The notes under the pieces: generated by a model
The model's input: the letters and a program-made list of their open reading frames with translations, nothing else
Told to the model about the DNA's origin: nothing
Databases searched by the model: none
Source: Euclidia mi
Lineage: Eukaryota; Arthropoda; Insecta; Lepidoptera; Erebidae
Direction: 5' to 3'
Length of the DNA: 64,000 nt
Assembly: GCA_944739405.2 (NCBI GenBank)
Contig: OX123191.2
Coordinates: 3,080,830 to 3,144,829 of the forward strand
Made by a program: the position numbers and the translations under genes
Shown here: piece after piece, positions 1 to 10,281 of the stretch
Layout: each line of letters opens with the position of its first letter
Position numbering within the stretch: the stretch's first letter is position 1

Positions 1-1
1 T

Positions 2-2272
2 CGGTTTGACGTCTCACCACCAGATGATAAGTGCACCAAACGCACTATGCTGTCCACAGTGGCTCGACTATGGGACATAACGGGTTTTATGGCTCCCACA
101 ATTTTGTACGCCAAGCTTTTGATCAAAGAGCTTTGGCTATCAAAGTGTGAGTGGGATGAAACACCCCCTGACCATATTGTCACCGCTTGGGGCCAGTTTT
201 GTATTGAGCTTACCGCGCTCAATCAAGTTACTATTCCGCGTCATCTTGGGTTGGTAAATGGATGTACCATCAACTTAATAGGTTTCGCTGACGCCAGCGA
301 GCGTGCTTACGGCGGAGTCGTATATCTGCAAGTCCGCATTGGTTCTAACTACTCGGTGCAGTTAGTTTGTGCCAAGTCTAAGGTCTCGCCTGTTAAAACC
401 ATTTCAGTTGCGAGACTGGAGTTGTGCGCGGCACTTCTGCTGTCTCAGTTGCTCCGCAAGGTTCAAGACACAGTTTTCTCCCACTACCCCATTAATAAAT
501 TATACGCGTTTTCCGACTCCAAAGTAGTGCTCGCTTGGATTCATTCTTCTCCTCATCGCTGGCAGACTTTTGTCGCCAACCGCGTTAGCAAATTGATTGA
601 ACTGTTCCTGCTACTTGTTTCAATCACGTCGCGGGTATTGAGAACCCCGCAGATTGCTTGTCTCGTGGTGTCACTCCACTTAATCTTCTGCATCATCCAT
701 GATCCGTCAGAATGGCCCATGCAACCCTTTGACCACAGTGCAGAAGACGAAGATGTACCCGAACGGAAGTCTGTTTCTTATCCCGTGATTGCTGAGGTTG
801 CGGAGTCTCCCATCTATGCACTCGCACTACGCATGTCATCGTGGTCTAAGTTACTCCGCGCTACCGTTTATGTCTATAGGTTTCTTAGGCACCTACCTAA
901 TGAGACTTTTGTATCAAGTACTGATATCAAATTCGCAGAATGTAAGTTACTACGAGCTGTACAGGCTGTTCATTTTAGTAACGACATTCAAAATTTAAAA
1001 GACAATGTACCTTGTTCTGCCGCTATCCTTAGACGCAAGCCGTTTCTCGATGAACACGGCGTCATACGCGTTGGGGGTCGTCTGTCCAATTCGGATGAAC
1101 CTTATAACTACAAACATCCTTGTATTCTGCCGCGACATGATCATGTTGTCGACCTTCTTGTTGATTTTTATCACAAGAAACATCTCCATGCCGGTCCAGA
1201 GTTGCTTATGTCCTTACTTAGGCATAAGTATTGGATTTTGGCCGCTCGACGAATAATTCGTCACAGAATACATAAATGTAACGTCTGTTTCAAATTTCGT
1301 CCGCGTCCGACTTTCCCTCCCATGGCCGATCTACCTAGCCAGCGCGTCAACCAGGTTGCTAAAGCGTTTACACACACCGGTTGCGATTACGCAGGACCAC
1401 TGCAGTATACGCCAGTGCGTGGTCGAGGTGTTAAAAGCCGTAAAGCCTGGCTATGTATTTTTACATGCTTAACGACGCGCGATACGCATATTGAAGTTGC
1501 GACAGATTTAATCACGGTGTCATTCCTGGTAGCCCTTAAACGATTTCTCTCACGGCGCGGCCCTATACAGTATTTGTACACGGATAACGGCACTTGTTTT
1601 GTGGGCGCAAGCTCTTATTTACGCGACCTTTATAAGTTTCTCAGGGAAGAATATCGTACTCGTCTTCAGGAAGAACTTTCCATAAATCATATTGACTGGA
1701 AGTTTATTCCACCAGCATCACCGCATTTCGGTGGATGTTGGGAAAGCATGGCCAAAGTAATTAAAACGCATATCTTCAAGGTTATAGGTCAACAGATCCT
1801 CTCTTACGAAGAGCTTTTAACTGTCCTTGCACAAGTCGAGGCGCTGATCAACTCGCGCCCGCTCACGGCATTGAGTAGTGACCCTGCAGAACCATCCGCG
1901 TTAAGCCCTGCACATTTTCTGAACACAGTGCCATTATCGTCATTTCCGGCTCCTGAAGCAGACTCTTCAAGCTTGCTCCAGAGACATACTCTGCTGGATA
2001 AACTCGTACAGTCGTTCTGGCGGCGCTGGCGTGCGGAATATCTACACCAGCTTCAGGCTAGATCCAAGTGGAATAGTCCTGCATCCCCTATACAGTAGGG
2101 TACGTTGGTCATCATAATACATGATAATGCTCCGCCGCTTTCATGGCCGTTAGCCATCGTAGAGAAATTGCATACTTCCAAGGACGGTACAACTCGCGTT
2201 GTTACCGTGAAAACCGCTAAAGGGAGTTACGTGCGCCCTGTTGTACGTCTCTGTCCGCTTCCAACTCAGTGA
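2..2272 (+). pseudogene. BEL/Pao pol C-terminal part: RNase H, integrase and C-terminal domain
   Basis: The frame is open from the first bases of the window, so the ATG at 47 is internal and the true start is upstream. RNase H is recognised by FADASERAYGG and the following ARLELCAA and FSDSKVVLAW blocks. The integrase has an H2C2 zinc motif (HLHAG then KCNVCFK), a GCDYAGPL block, YTDNGTCF and a GGCWESMAK block carrying the last acidic residue. A TAG at 2096-2098 interrupts the frame, after which 58 more in-frame codons run to a TGA at 2270-2272 and match the BEL/Pao C-terminal tail. Between about 602 and 697 the frame shown is not the ancestral one (see findings). The product would replicate and integrate the element; this copy is dead. 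Confidence 0.9.
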
Positions 2273-2490
2273 GATCTAGCCTGAAGTTGGACCTACCTCT
2301 TAGTTTAAGTATTTAGTTAGTAGTTTTCGCTATTATTGCGTTTGTAGTTTTCGCTAAAGTTATTTTAGATTTATTTTATTGTCATATCGCTGTCTTAGCC
2401 TATTGATGGGTTATGCGGTAGTACACCCAACATAGCTAAGTTCAATTCTATTATTTTTAAAGGCAACCCGGCAATTTAGGGCCGGGGGGA

Positions 2491-3056
2491 TATGGTAGCG
2501 CCATCTACCTTCCTATCTGTAACTAATCGCATCAACCTCAATGGTTGGTCGCTGCTTGGCCAATGCGAGCGATGCCTTTTGTTTCTATCCCTCTCTATCC
2601 CATCCCCAAGAAGGGGCACGCCTTTCTCGGATTGGTCGCCGCGAAACGCCGACGCGAGAGACAGTCCAGAACTTTCGAGAACATTCGATTCGCTAAATAC
2701 GCTTCCGCCATACCGTATCGCACCGCGCCGCTCTCGCTATAATTATTACCGCTTATATAAACCGATCGCAAGTGAAGGTGACTTGTGTAGTGAAGTGAAT
2801 CAAGCAGCTTCATCCCGAAACCACCAGGAGACTGCCCTTCTGAGACGAAGAAGATGGCCGAACAAGGTAAGTCCCTTTCATCCTTGGAATATCCTATACC
2901 CACTCACAATCATCTCTCCCATTCTAATCCTAGGCGACTAAAACCCGCTATCCTTTGAATGCAGTCCATTCCATTAATCCTTCCCAAGTCGCCTAGAACC
3001 TACGGTTTCGGTGTATCGCCGAACCAATACCTATCCGATGTTCTCCCATTTCAAAC
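2491..3056 (+). repeat. BEL/Pao 3' LTR
   Basis: The LTR follows directly on the polypurine tract at 2481-2490. It carries a TATA-like TATATAA at 2754-2760 and, about 95 bp downstream, an ATG followed by a good splice-donor sequence (GGTAAGT, 2868-2874). A 10-bp inverted repeat (CTAGGCGACT at 2930-2939 with its complement at 2987-2996) could fold in the U5/R part. I place the right edge at a CA at 3056, but this is a guess. Confidence 0.6.
2754..2760 (+). promoter_or_regulatory. TATA-like box in BEL/Pao LTR
   Basis: TATATAA lies in a G+C-richer part of the LTR at the spacing expected for the U3/R promoter. There is no experimental support. Confidence 0.45.
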
Positions 3057-4801
3057 AGTGGTCCGTTTTTAATTCACTTGATTGATTATTTATTTATCAC
3101 ATAATCTTGTTTAAACTCTGTCAGGGATACAGTAAATAACACATGAGCACATTATACCAACGAGCAAAGACGGGTACTAAAGCTAGCTTTAATTCAGTAC
3201 ATTTTCTTCCAGTCATATCACAGAAACAGGTGTATATTGGACTAGATGCTACTGCGCCGCTCCCGTGGCTCATGGCGTGATTTTATATATATAGCCTTCC
3301 TCGATATAGTGCATATCCAACACTCCTCCTTCCTGAGATTAACGCGTTCAACCAAATAAAGTCTTCCTCTCATGTGTGGATTATAAGCAATCGAACCTAC
3401 ACGCAAAAATTACTTTTATCGCAACAATACGAAGAGATGTCTACATGTTTTATGAAAATAATGATGTATTCGTTCTTTACAATTCTATTACACAGTTTAC
3501 AATTTCCTAGCAGGTGTATGATCTCGATTTCTTAGTAGATTTTCCTATAGCTTCAAACTTTGTTAACAAGTTTTGCTTGCCGAGGCAGCAACAAGTCAAT
3601 GAAAATTCTTAGTTGTTCTACAAATCCACAGACCCGTTATCTGTTCATCTAGGGATATTATTTTCGTAATATACAGTGGAATATATTTTTAGTGATAGAT
3701 AGATTTTATCCTTCTCCTAATGGGCATAGGCCCAGTAATTAAACGTGTTAGAAACAGGACTCGTGAAAAGATAGGTGTTTAGACTCCCATACATTTTTAC
3801 CTCACTCTCCTTCCTGACAGTGTAGAATAAAATGCTGAACTATACTTACGTATACTATCGCATTTTATACTGAGTTAAAAATAAAGTAAAGTGGGTCTTC
3901 GATAATAGCTACTTAATCTGGTAACACTATTAAAAGTTTGGAATTGAACTAGAGAAAAAGTTCGACTAAAGTACCTCGACTCATTAATAAAAAGAAACAC
4001 TGCCTGAAGTTGAACAAAGAGAACAAACGAATTATGCATAGAATGTGTAGTAATTATACACACATTCACACACACAAACTTAGGCTTACTTTTACAGAGT
4101 AGCCCTGAACGGTATTAATATTGGAATCGTTTTTGCATCATAGGGACATAAAGCCAAAGGAAGACCATAGAAAAGATGGATGTATTGTGTGAAGGATGAC
4201 ATGAATGAAATGGAAGTGAATGTTCAGATGGCATTGATAGAAGTGAATGAAAGAAAAATGGAAACAGGGCAGGCAGAAGAAGAATTCAGAACCAAAACAT
4301 GCCGATGAAGCAATAAAATATTAATAATTAGCAAAAACTGCTCAATATTTTGGTGAAACAACTGTTAACAAATAAAGATGTGACCAAGTTCAAACTCATT
4401 CAAAACTGTGGTCACCACTTCCACTTCGCTTTTGAACGAACGCCATTGAGATGAAGTCTTGAAAATATAAAAGAATAAAAACTTGAGTAAGTACATAAAG
4501 AAGTTGGAGCTCGGATATTGTTAGAAGAGAAATTGTTACGTTCGTCTTAGGAAAACGTTTTACTTTAATTTATTGATATTTCTAGACCGGTGAGGGCAGT
4601 GTTTACACTGTTTTCGCAAAATGGCTCGAGTAAATCCAACTTAACTAACTTTGATAAAAGCTTCTTTGCTAACGTCACATGCAAATAACCGTTACAGTTT
4701 ATTATACCTTTAAAATTCCAAAAGGAATTCGTATTTGAATGAGTCGTTTTAAATTTAGAAGCGTTTTTTGATTGACGATATAATTTGAAATTAGAAAGCT
4801 A
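3057..4801. other. A+T-rich stretch without recognisable genes
   Basis: I see no coding region, tRNA or complete repeat here. Short ORFs such as the one at 3875-4075 on the minus strand are compositionally ordinary and match nothing I know. Confidence 0.6.
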
Positions 4802-4815
4802 GGTTATATTTGTTG
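4802..4815 (+). repeat. Target site duplication of the outer retroposon, left copy
   Basis: GGTTATATTTGTTG occurs here and again at 11170-11183. It brackets the split retroposon and everything nested in it. Confidence 0.85.
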
Positions 4816-5115
4816 CCCTTTTTTTTGGTGTCGGGTTGGAAAATCCTCATGGAGTCCCTCCGCCCTAGGGGGGAAGGACGAACGGGACTGTCAGACTCTT
4901 ACTGACTAAAAACCAACCCGTGCGCCTCATGTACCCATGTGTCGGAGGGTACTGTTCACCGAAGCATTCCTCGCTACCCCCCGACGGGTATTGGCCCGCC
5001 AGATGGTCAGGCGGGCCCCGAACGAAACCGCCTTGGCGACGGATAAAGGTGTTGGGCTCTGCCGCCAAAACACCCAGCGGCCGCAGAGGATAGGGAGGAC
5101 GGCAACGCAACACCG
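4816..5115 (-). mobile_element. Split GC-rich retroposon, 3' part with A-rich tail
   Basis: On the minus strand this block matches the 3' two thirds of the intact retroposon at 57925-58352: GGGGCCCGCCTGACCATCTG, the CAATACCCGTCGG block, a CACGGGTACATG-type block and an A-rich tail of eight A at 4823-4830. Its 5' part is at 11036-11169. The stretch 5116-5246 between it and the gypsy LTR contains an imperfect tandem duplication (GGCAACGCAACACC twice, 93 bp apart). No protein-coding frame is conserved between the two family members, so the ORFs in it are chance products of GC-rich sequence. Confidence 0.8.
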
Positions 5116-5246
5116 CATCTCCTCTTCCTCTGTGGCCCCAACGCGACGACGACGCACCGATGGTGCGCCCCTATTTGGTCGCGGGAGATAGGGCGCGCGG
5201 CAACGCAACACCGACACGCCTCTCCTCCCGCGACCGCACCCGACTA

Positions 5247-5357
5247 TGTAACGTATGTCCGGTACCTACCGCGTCTGCGTCATAATACCGTCCATACGCT
5301 CGGCCAATCAGAGAAAGCCATCGTCCGCGCTCGCGAAGCCTGACCAAATATGGTCAG
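5247..5357 (+). repeat. Gypsy 5' LTR, truncated
   Basis: TGTAACGTATGTCCGG opens both this block and the LTR at 10282. The match runs for about 110 bp to the GGTCAG near 5356, then the sequence switches to integrase. Confidence 0.85.
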
Positions 5358-5915
5358 CTAATATTTTGGAAGAAAAAATATTTTTAGTTCATGGTATACC
5401 ATCCACAATTATATTGGACAATGGTAAACAGTTTGTAAGTGCTACTTTAAAAGCTATGTTTTACAAGTACAAAATCCCTAATCTTCATTATACTCCTAAA
5501 TATTCCCCACATGTGAATACGGTCGAACGCTATAGTAAAATCATTCCCTACCTAAGGTGCAGTTTGCATTAAATACCGCAGTTAATGAAGTCACGGGCTA
5601 CATACCTAGTTTTTTAGTCTATGGACGTTAATTAGTTCCATGCGGCTCACACAATGTCGGCACGGACGCTGATGATATAGTATACATACCTAGGGACGAT
5701 TACGCAGAAAACATAGGTGACTTATCAGGCATATTTGACAAAGTTCAGGCACTCCTCATTCAAGCTCATGCTAGGAATTCCCAAACTTATAATTTACGCC
5801 GTAAACCAGCTGAGTTTAATGTGGGAGACACGTGTGGAAAAGGACTTTTTATCGGAGCGACAAGGATAAGTCCTTCTGTAAGAAACTAGCCCCTAAATTC
5901 GTGAAGTGCACAGTG
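5358..5915 (+). pseudogene. Gypsy integrase, core remnant
   Basis: The block encodes FLVHGIPSTIILDNGKQF followed by the TPKYSPHVNTVERY block, which are the second aspartate and the glutamate of the DDE integrase core. The first catalytic aspartate and the zinc-binding N-terminus are missing, removed by the deletion that joined the LTR to the integrase. After VERYSK a short deletion and frameshift follow. Further recognisable integrase C-terminal sequence (the LRRKPAEFNVGD block) then runs in other frames up to the Penelope insertion point. It is non-functional. Confidence 0.85.
5904..5915 (+). repeat. Penelope target site duplication, left
   Basis: AAGTGCACAGTG occurs here and at 10025-10036. 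With one copy and the insert removed, the gypsy integrase reading frame would continue, which supports this as the insertion site. Confidence 0.9.
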
Positions 5916-6157
5916 TATTTTCTTGGGTTTACGCGAATGTTACACATTGAAATTAAACTACAGTTTACGGATTTTATCGCGTTATATTGGTTTCACTGGT
6001 TATTTGTTATTACATTTAAACCGAAAGATCTAGAAACTACATTTTTATTACTAGCCGACGTTTCGAATTCTTTACAGGATTCGTGTTCACGGCAGACTGA
6101 GGTGATATTTGTCTTTGTCTTGAATTTATAAGTTATCTCAAAGTACCTGAACATTTT

Positions 6158-6893
6158 TCAACTATTGGTGTTACTATCTACGCAGAATGTGCTCACTGTG
6201 TCTTGATGTCTTCTGGTGACTTTGTCCTTCTTGGGTTTCATTAGCCTGATAATAGGGTCCCAAGCTGGAGGAACATTCCAACCATCTTCCCTATTGAAAT
6301 TAGGATGTTTTTTAATTTCAATAGCTTCACGTATCATTCTTGGAATAAAGCGGTGTTCTTTTGCGAGTATCTGTGGTTTATCAAATCGCAGGTAATGGTT
6401 GGTTCCTTGTTCTACATGTTCACACACAGCAGACTTCGTCGAGCGTTTGTGTTTAATGTCAGCTATATGTTCCTTTAGTCGAATGCCTATGCTTCTCTTG
6501 GTTTGTCCAATGTATGAGAGCCCACACTCACAGTCTATCTTGTAAACCCCGGCCTCTTGTAAGGGTAACTGACTCTTGACAGATGGTAATAATTGGCTTA
6601 TCTTCGTTGGCGGCTTGTAGAATGTTTTGATTGAAGCTCGCTTCAAGATGTAGCCAATCTTGTCGGTCACGCCCTTGATGTATGGGAGGACAGCAGGTTG
6701 TCTCTCTACTGTGGCTGGCTTGTTCTTCGGGGATCTGTGACGTTGGCGCGGCGGTCGGAGCTTGTTGTCTTGCAGAACTTGCTTGACATGTTGAAGCTCG
6801 GCGTCCAGGTGTTTCTTGTCACAGATCCCCCGGGCTCTCTGAAACAAAGACATTCCCACGGTAGCTAACTGTTTAGGATGGTGGTGAGATTCA
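6158..6893 (-). pseudogene. PLE RT C-terminus plus GIY-YIG nuclease, module 1
   Basis: The minus-strand frame starts inside the protein (NGESHHHPKQLATVGM) and runs without a stop to the natural end. It includes the GIY-YIG nuclease with GVYKIDCECGLSYIGQTKR and the downstream EHIADIK and NREDGW blocks. The 22 residues that precede it in the same frame are antisense pseudo-LTR, not protein. It lacks the RT palm, so it is a 5'-truncated copy. It keeps a 28-bp stretch that is missing from module 3 and so shows where that copy was damaged. Confidence 0.85.
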
Positions 6894-6904
6894 CCGTTTA
6901 ATGA

Positions 6905-7013
6905 AGTCACGGTCTTTCGGTTTAAATGTAATAACAAATAACCAGTGAAACCAATATAACGCGATAAAATCCGTAAACTGTAGTTTAATTTCAATGTGTA
7001 ACATTCGCGTAAA
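6905..7013 (+). repeat. PLE pseudo-LTR fragment
   Basis: This matches the block at 7339-7438 and the terminus at 9951-10024 (TTTCGGTTTAAATGTAATAA onward). It is joined directly to coding sequence at 7014. Confidence 0.8.
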
Positions 7014-7209
7014 CCGCTTTATTCCAAGAATGATACGTGAAGCTATTGAAATTAAAAAACATCCTAATTTCAATAGGGAAGATGGTTGGAATGTTCCTCC
7101 AGCTTGGGACCCTATTATCAGGCTAATGAAACCCAAGAAGGACAAAGTCACCAGAAGACATCAAGACACAGTGAGCACATTCTGCGTAGATAGTAACACC
7201 AATAGTTGA
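7014..7209 (+). pseudogene. PLE GIY-YIG C-terminal fragment, module 2
   Basis: The frame encodes RFIPRMIREAIEIKKHPNF and runs to the normal stop of the family at 7207-7209. It is the last 65 or so residues of the PLE protein placed behind a pseudo-LTR, so it cannot encode an active enzyme. Its 3' flank (7210-7438) is the normal PLE 3' region and pseudo-LTR. Confidence 0.8.
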
Positions 7210-7419
7210 AAAATGTTCAGGTACTTTGAGATAACTTATAAATTCAAGACAAAGACAAATATCACCTCAGTCTGCCGTGAACACGAATCCTGTAAAGAAT
7301 TCGAAACGTCGGCTAGTAATAAAAATGTAGTTTCTAGATCTTTCGGTTTAAATGTAATAAAAAATAACCAGTGAAACCAATATAACGCGATAAAATCCGT
7401 AAACCGTAGTTTAATTTCA

Positions 7420-9814
7420 ATGTGTAACATTCGCGTAAACCCAAGAAAATATTATGTTAACCAGTACGGAGTGGAAACAGCAACAAAAACACGCCGGTTA
7501 GAAGATCTACAAACCAAGCGCGCAAGATACATAACATCTTTAAATTTCTTGAAGAGATGCCGTGATCACGATCTCATCCCTACATGCTGCAAAATATCAG
7601 CCAAGAAGGACATACGTGGGAGCGCTAAGATCTTAAAACAGGCAAGTGAAAAGTTACTCATTCAAAAGATACACGAACACCGCGCTGACTTACGCAGAAT
7701 AAATAGAAATGTTGAGAATTTGTCTAACGAAATATACAGATTGATAACTCCATTTGATTTTGAAAAATGCATCAATGCAATAAATAACAGAGAAACATCA
7801 AAATATTACGCGTGTAAACGTAACAAAATAGAAAAATTTGAAAAATTACAACAAAAATCAAATGACCAGTACAAAATGAAACAGAACGTTTTTGCACGGA
7901 CCAATCACACGCTACCGTCCGCCGATCATAGACAAACAGTTGTCAATCTGTCAAAACACACGTTAGATCAAAACACCGAAAAAGTATTATGCAGAGGTTT
8001 AAATTATGCGATAACGCCATCCAGAATACCGTATGAGACCATTATTTGCAACGTTGAAGATTGTCTAGTGAAGAACAATGTGTGTAAGGAAGATTTCGAG
8101 GCCATACGTCAGGATGTTTCGGCTGTATTGCGTCAGTCGAAAGTGCCGAGAAGGAATCTACCAAAACCAGAGTATCTCGCACTGAAGAACCTACAAGCTA
8201 GACCTGAACTAACAGTACTTCGAGCAGATAAAGGAAATGCAACGGTAGTGATGGACACGTCCGATTATAAACAAAAAATGGAAAATCTTTTGTCGGATGA
8301 AAGTACATATAAATTGGTTAAGACAGACCCGACCAACAAAATACTCAAGCAAACGAGTGACATTGTTAAGAAATACTCCGAACAACTGAATCTGGACGTG
8401 AAATACTTAATACCATCGTGTGCAAAACCTCCTCAATTGTATGGTCTACCGAAAATACACAAAGAAAATGCTCCACTGCGCCCTATAGTCAGTCAAATAG
8501 GGGCACCAACCTACAGATTGGCTCAACACATTGCGAAGATTCTCTCGCCACTAATTTTGTCAGTGAAATAAAACACCTACATCTCTCTGACAAGGAAACT
8601 ATGGTTAGTTTTGATGTACAGTCATTATTTACATGCTTACCAGCACATGACTGTATTGAAATAACTAGAAGGAAGCTAATAGAGAACAACATGCCTGAGG
8701 AATATGCAGAAATATTGAAACACTGCTTAACAACTGGCTATCTGTTATGGGATGAGAAATACTACATACAAGTAGATGGTGTGGCAATGGGCTCTCCAGT
8801 ATCGCCTGTTGTTGCTGACATCTTCATGGAGGACTATATCGAGGCGCGAGCCCTGCAGACTGCCACCATCACACCGAGGTTCCACAAGCGGTATGTAGAT
8901 GACACTTTTACAATTTTACCAACAGATAGTGTTAATGTATTCCTAGACCATCTTAATTCTATTCATAACCACATCAAATTTACAATGGAATTAGAGGCAA
9001 ACAATTCTTTAGCTTTCCTAGATGTACTTGTTATCAGGAACAAAAACAACTCTTTGAGCCACACTGTGTATAGGAAAAAGACACATACAAATAGGTACTT
9101 AAACGGTGAATCTCACCACCATCCTAAACAGTTAGCTACCGTGGGAATGTCTTTGTTTCAGAGAGCCCGGGGGATCTGTGACAAGAAACACCTGGACGCC
9201 GAGCTTCAACATGTCAAGCAAGTTCTGCAAGTCACAGATCCCCGAAGAACAAGCCAGCCACAGTAGAGAGACAACCTGCTGTCCTCCCATACATCAAGGG
9301 CGTGACCGACAAGATTGGCTACATCTTGAAGCGAGCTTCAATCAAAACATTCTACAAGCCGCCAACGAAGATAAGCCAATTATTACCATCTGTCAAGAGT
9401 CAGTTACCCTTACAAGAGGCCGGGGTTTACAAGATAGACTGTGAGTGTGGGCTCTCATACATTGGACAAACCAAGAGAAGCATAGGCATTCGACTAAAGG
9501 AACATATAGCTGACATTAAACACAAACGCTCGACGAAGTCTGCTGTGTGTGAACATGTAGAACAAGGAACCAACCATTACCTGCGATTTGATAAACCACA
9601 GATACTCGCAAAAGAACACCGCTTTATTCCAAGAATGATACGTGAAGCTATTGAAATTAAAAAACATCCTAATTTCAATAGGGAAGATGGTTGAAATGTT
9701 CCTCCAGCTTGGGACCCTGTTATCAGGCTAATGAAACCCAAGAAGGACAAAGTCACCAGAAGACATCAAGACACAGTGAGCACATTCTGCGTAGATAGTA
9801 ACACCAATAGTTGA
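7420..9814 (+). pseudogene. PLE polyprotein: reverse transcriptase plus GIY-YIG endonuclease, module 3
   Basis: PLE proteins combine a telomerase-related RT with a GIY-YIG nuclease and retrotranspose by target-primed reverse transcription. The frame opens in the pseudo-LTR. It shows the family's VLRADKGNATVVMD block, QLYGLPKIHKENAPLRPIVS (RT), VSFDVQSLF (catalytic motif A), DGVAMGSPVSPVVADI (motif B), RYVDDTF (motif C) and, further on, GVYKIDCECGLSYIGQTKR of the nuclease. It is broken by a frameshift near 8555, a 28-bp deletion near 9229 (compared with module 1) and a TGA replacing a tryptophan codon at 9692-9694. The family's natural stop is at 9812-9814. Confidence 0.9.
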
Positions 9815-9888
9815 AAAATGTTCAGGTACTTTGAGATAACTTATAAATTCAAGACAAAGACAAATATCACCTCAGTCTGCCGTGAACA

Positions 9889-9915
9889 CGAATCCTGTAA
9901 AGAATTCGAAACGTC
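9889..9915 (+). other. Conserved hairpin followed by AAACGTC in PLE pseudo-LTR
   Basis: CGAAT (9889-9893) pairs with ATTCG (9904-9908), directly followed by AAACGTCGG. The unrelated-sequence PLE at 43247-45044 has CGCTCG and CGAGCG at the same place before the same AAACGTCGG. The arrangement recalls stem II, the GAAA box and the cleavage-site side of a hammerhead ribozyme, a motif known in PLE pseudo-LTRs, but I find no CTGATGA box upstream. Confidence 0.45.
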
Positions 9916-10024
9916 GGCTAGTAATAAAAATGTAGTTTCTAGATCTTTCGGTTTAAATGTAATAACAAATAACCAGTGAAACCAATATAACGCGATAAAA
10001 TCCGTAAACTGTAGTTTAATTTCA

Positions 10025-10114
10025 AAGTGCACAGTGATTACTAAAAAGTCGCCTCTCGTTTACGAGTTGTCGGACGCGTCTGGAAATTCTATTGGGTACA
10101 TAAAAGACTTTTAA
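10025..10114 (+). pseudogene. Gypsy integrase C-terminal end
   Basis: Beginning with the second TSD copy, the frame encodes the KKSPLVYEL block found near the C-terminus of the related integrase at 28527. It ends at a TAA at 10112-10114. It continues the integrase broken at 5915. Confidence 0.8.
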
Positions 10115-10281
10115 CTTATACACTATGGTGCCTAACTAATTGTTACAAACCGTATAAGACTTTCCCTTCTTTCTTTCTATATGCCGTCTTAGCTTGGACA
10201 GTAGCGGACTCGTAGACCTAACGCAGCTAGTCGGATTTTTCTTGTTAGCCACGTAAAATCCTATCCTAAGGCGGGCGGTAT

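Larger units (their letters stand above)
1..3056 (+). mobile_element. BEL/Pao LTR retrotransposon, 3' half
   Basis: This is the 3' part of a BEL/Pao element cut by the left edge of the window. Reading left to right it holds the end of pol (RNase H, integrase and the C-terminal domain typical of BEL/Pao), a non-coding stretch of about 220 bp, a polypurine tract ending in GCCGGGGGGA at 2481-2490, and a 3' LTR. Gag, protease and the RT catalytic core lie outside. The right edge of the LTR is uncertain because the 5' LTR is not available for comparison. Confidence 0.9.
5916..10024. mobile_element. Composite Penelope-like element (PLE)
   Basis: The 4.1-kb insert has three PLE modules. Module 1 (5916-6894) is a 5'-truncated copy on the minus strand. 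Module 2 (6905-7438) is a plus-strand pseudo-LTR, a fragment of the C-terminal coding end and another pseudo-LTR. Module 3 (7420-10024) is a near full-length plus-strand copy ending in a pseudo-LTR. Modules 1 and 3 therefore form a large inverted repeat of about 900 bp. Inverted partial copies and repeated terminal pseudo-LTRs are a known habit of Penelope elements. Confidence 0.9.

Noticed and set aside
4865..5217. Overlapping GC-rich ORFs (also 57912-58257 on both strands)
   Set aside because: They lie in the non-coding retroposon. No frame is conserved between the two copies.
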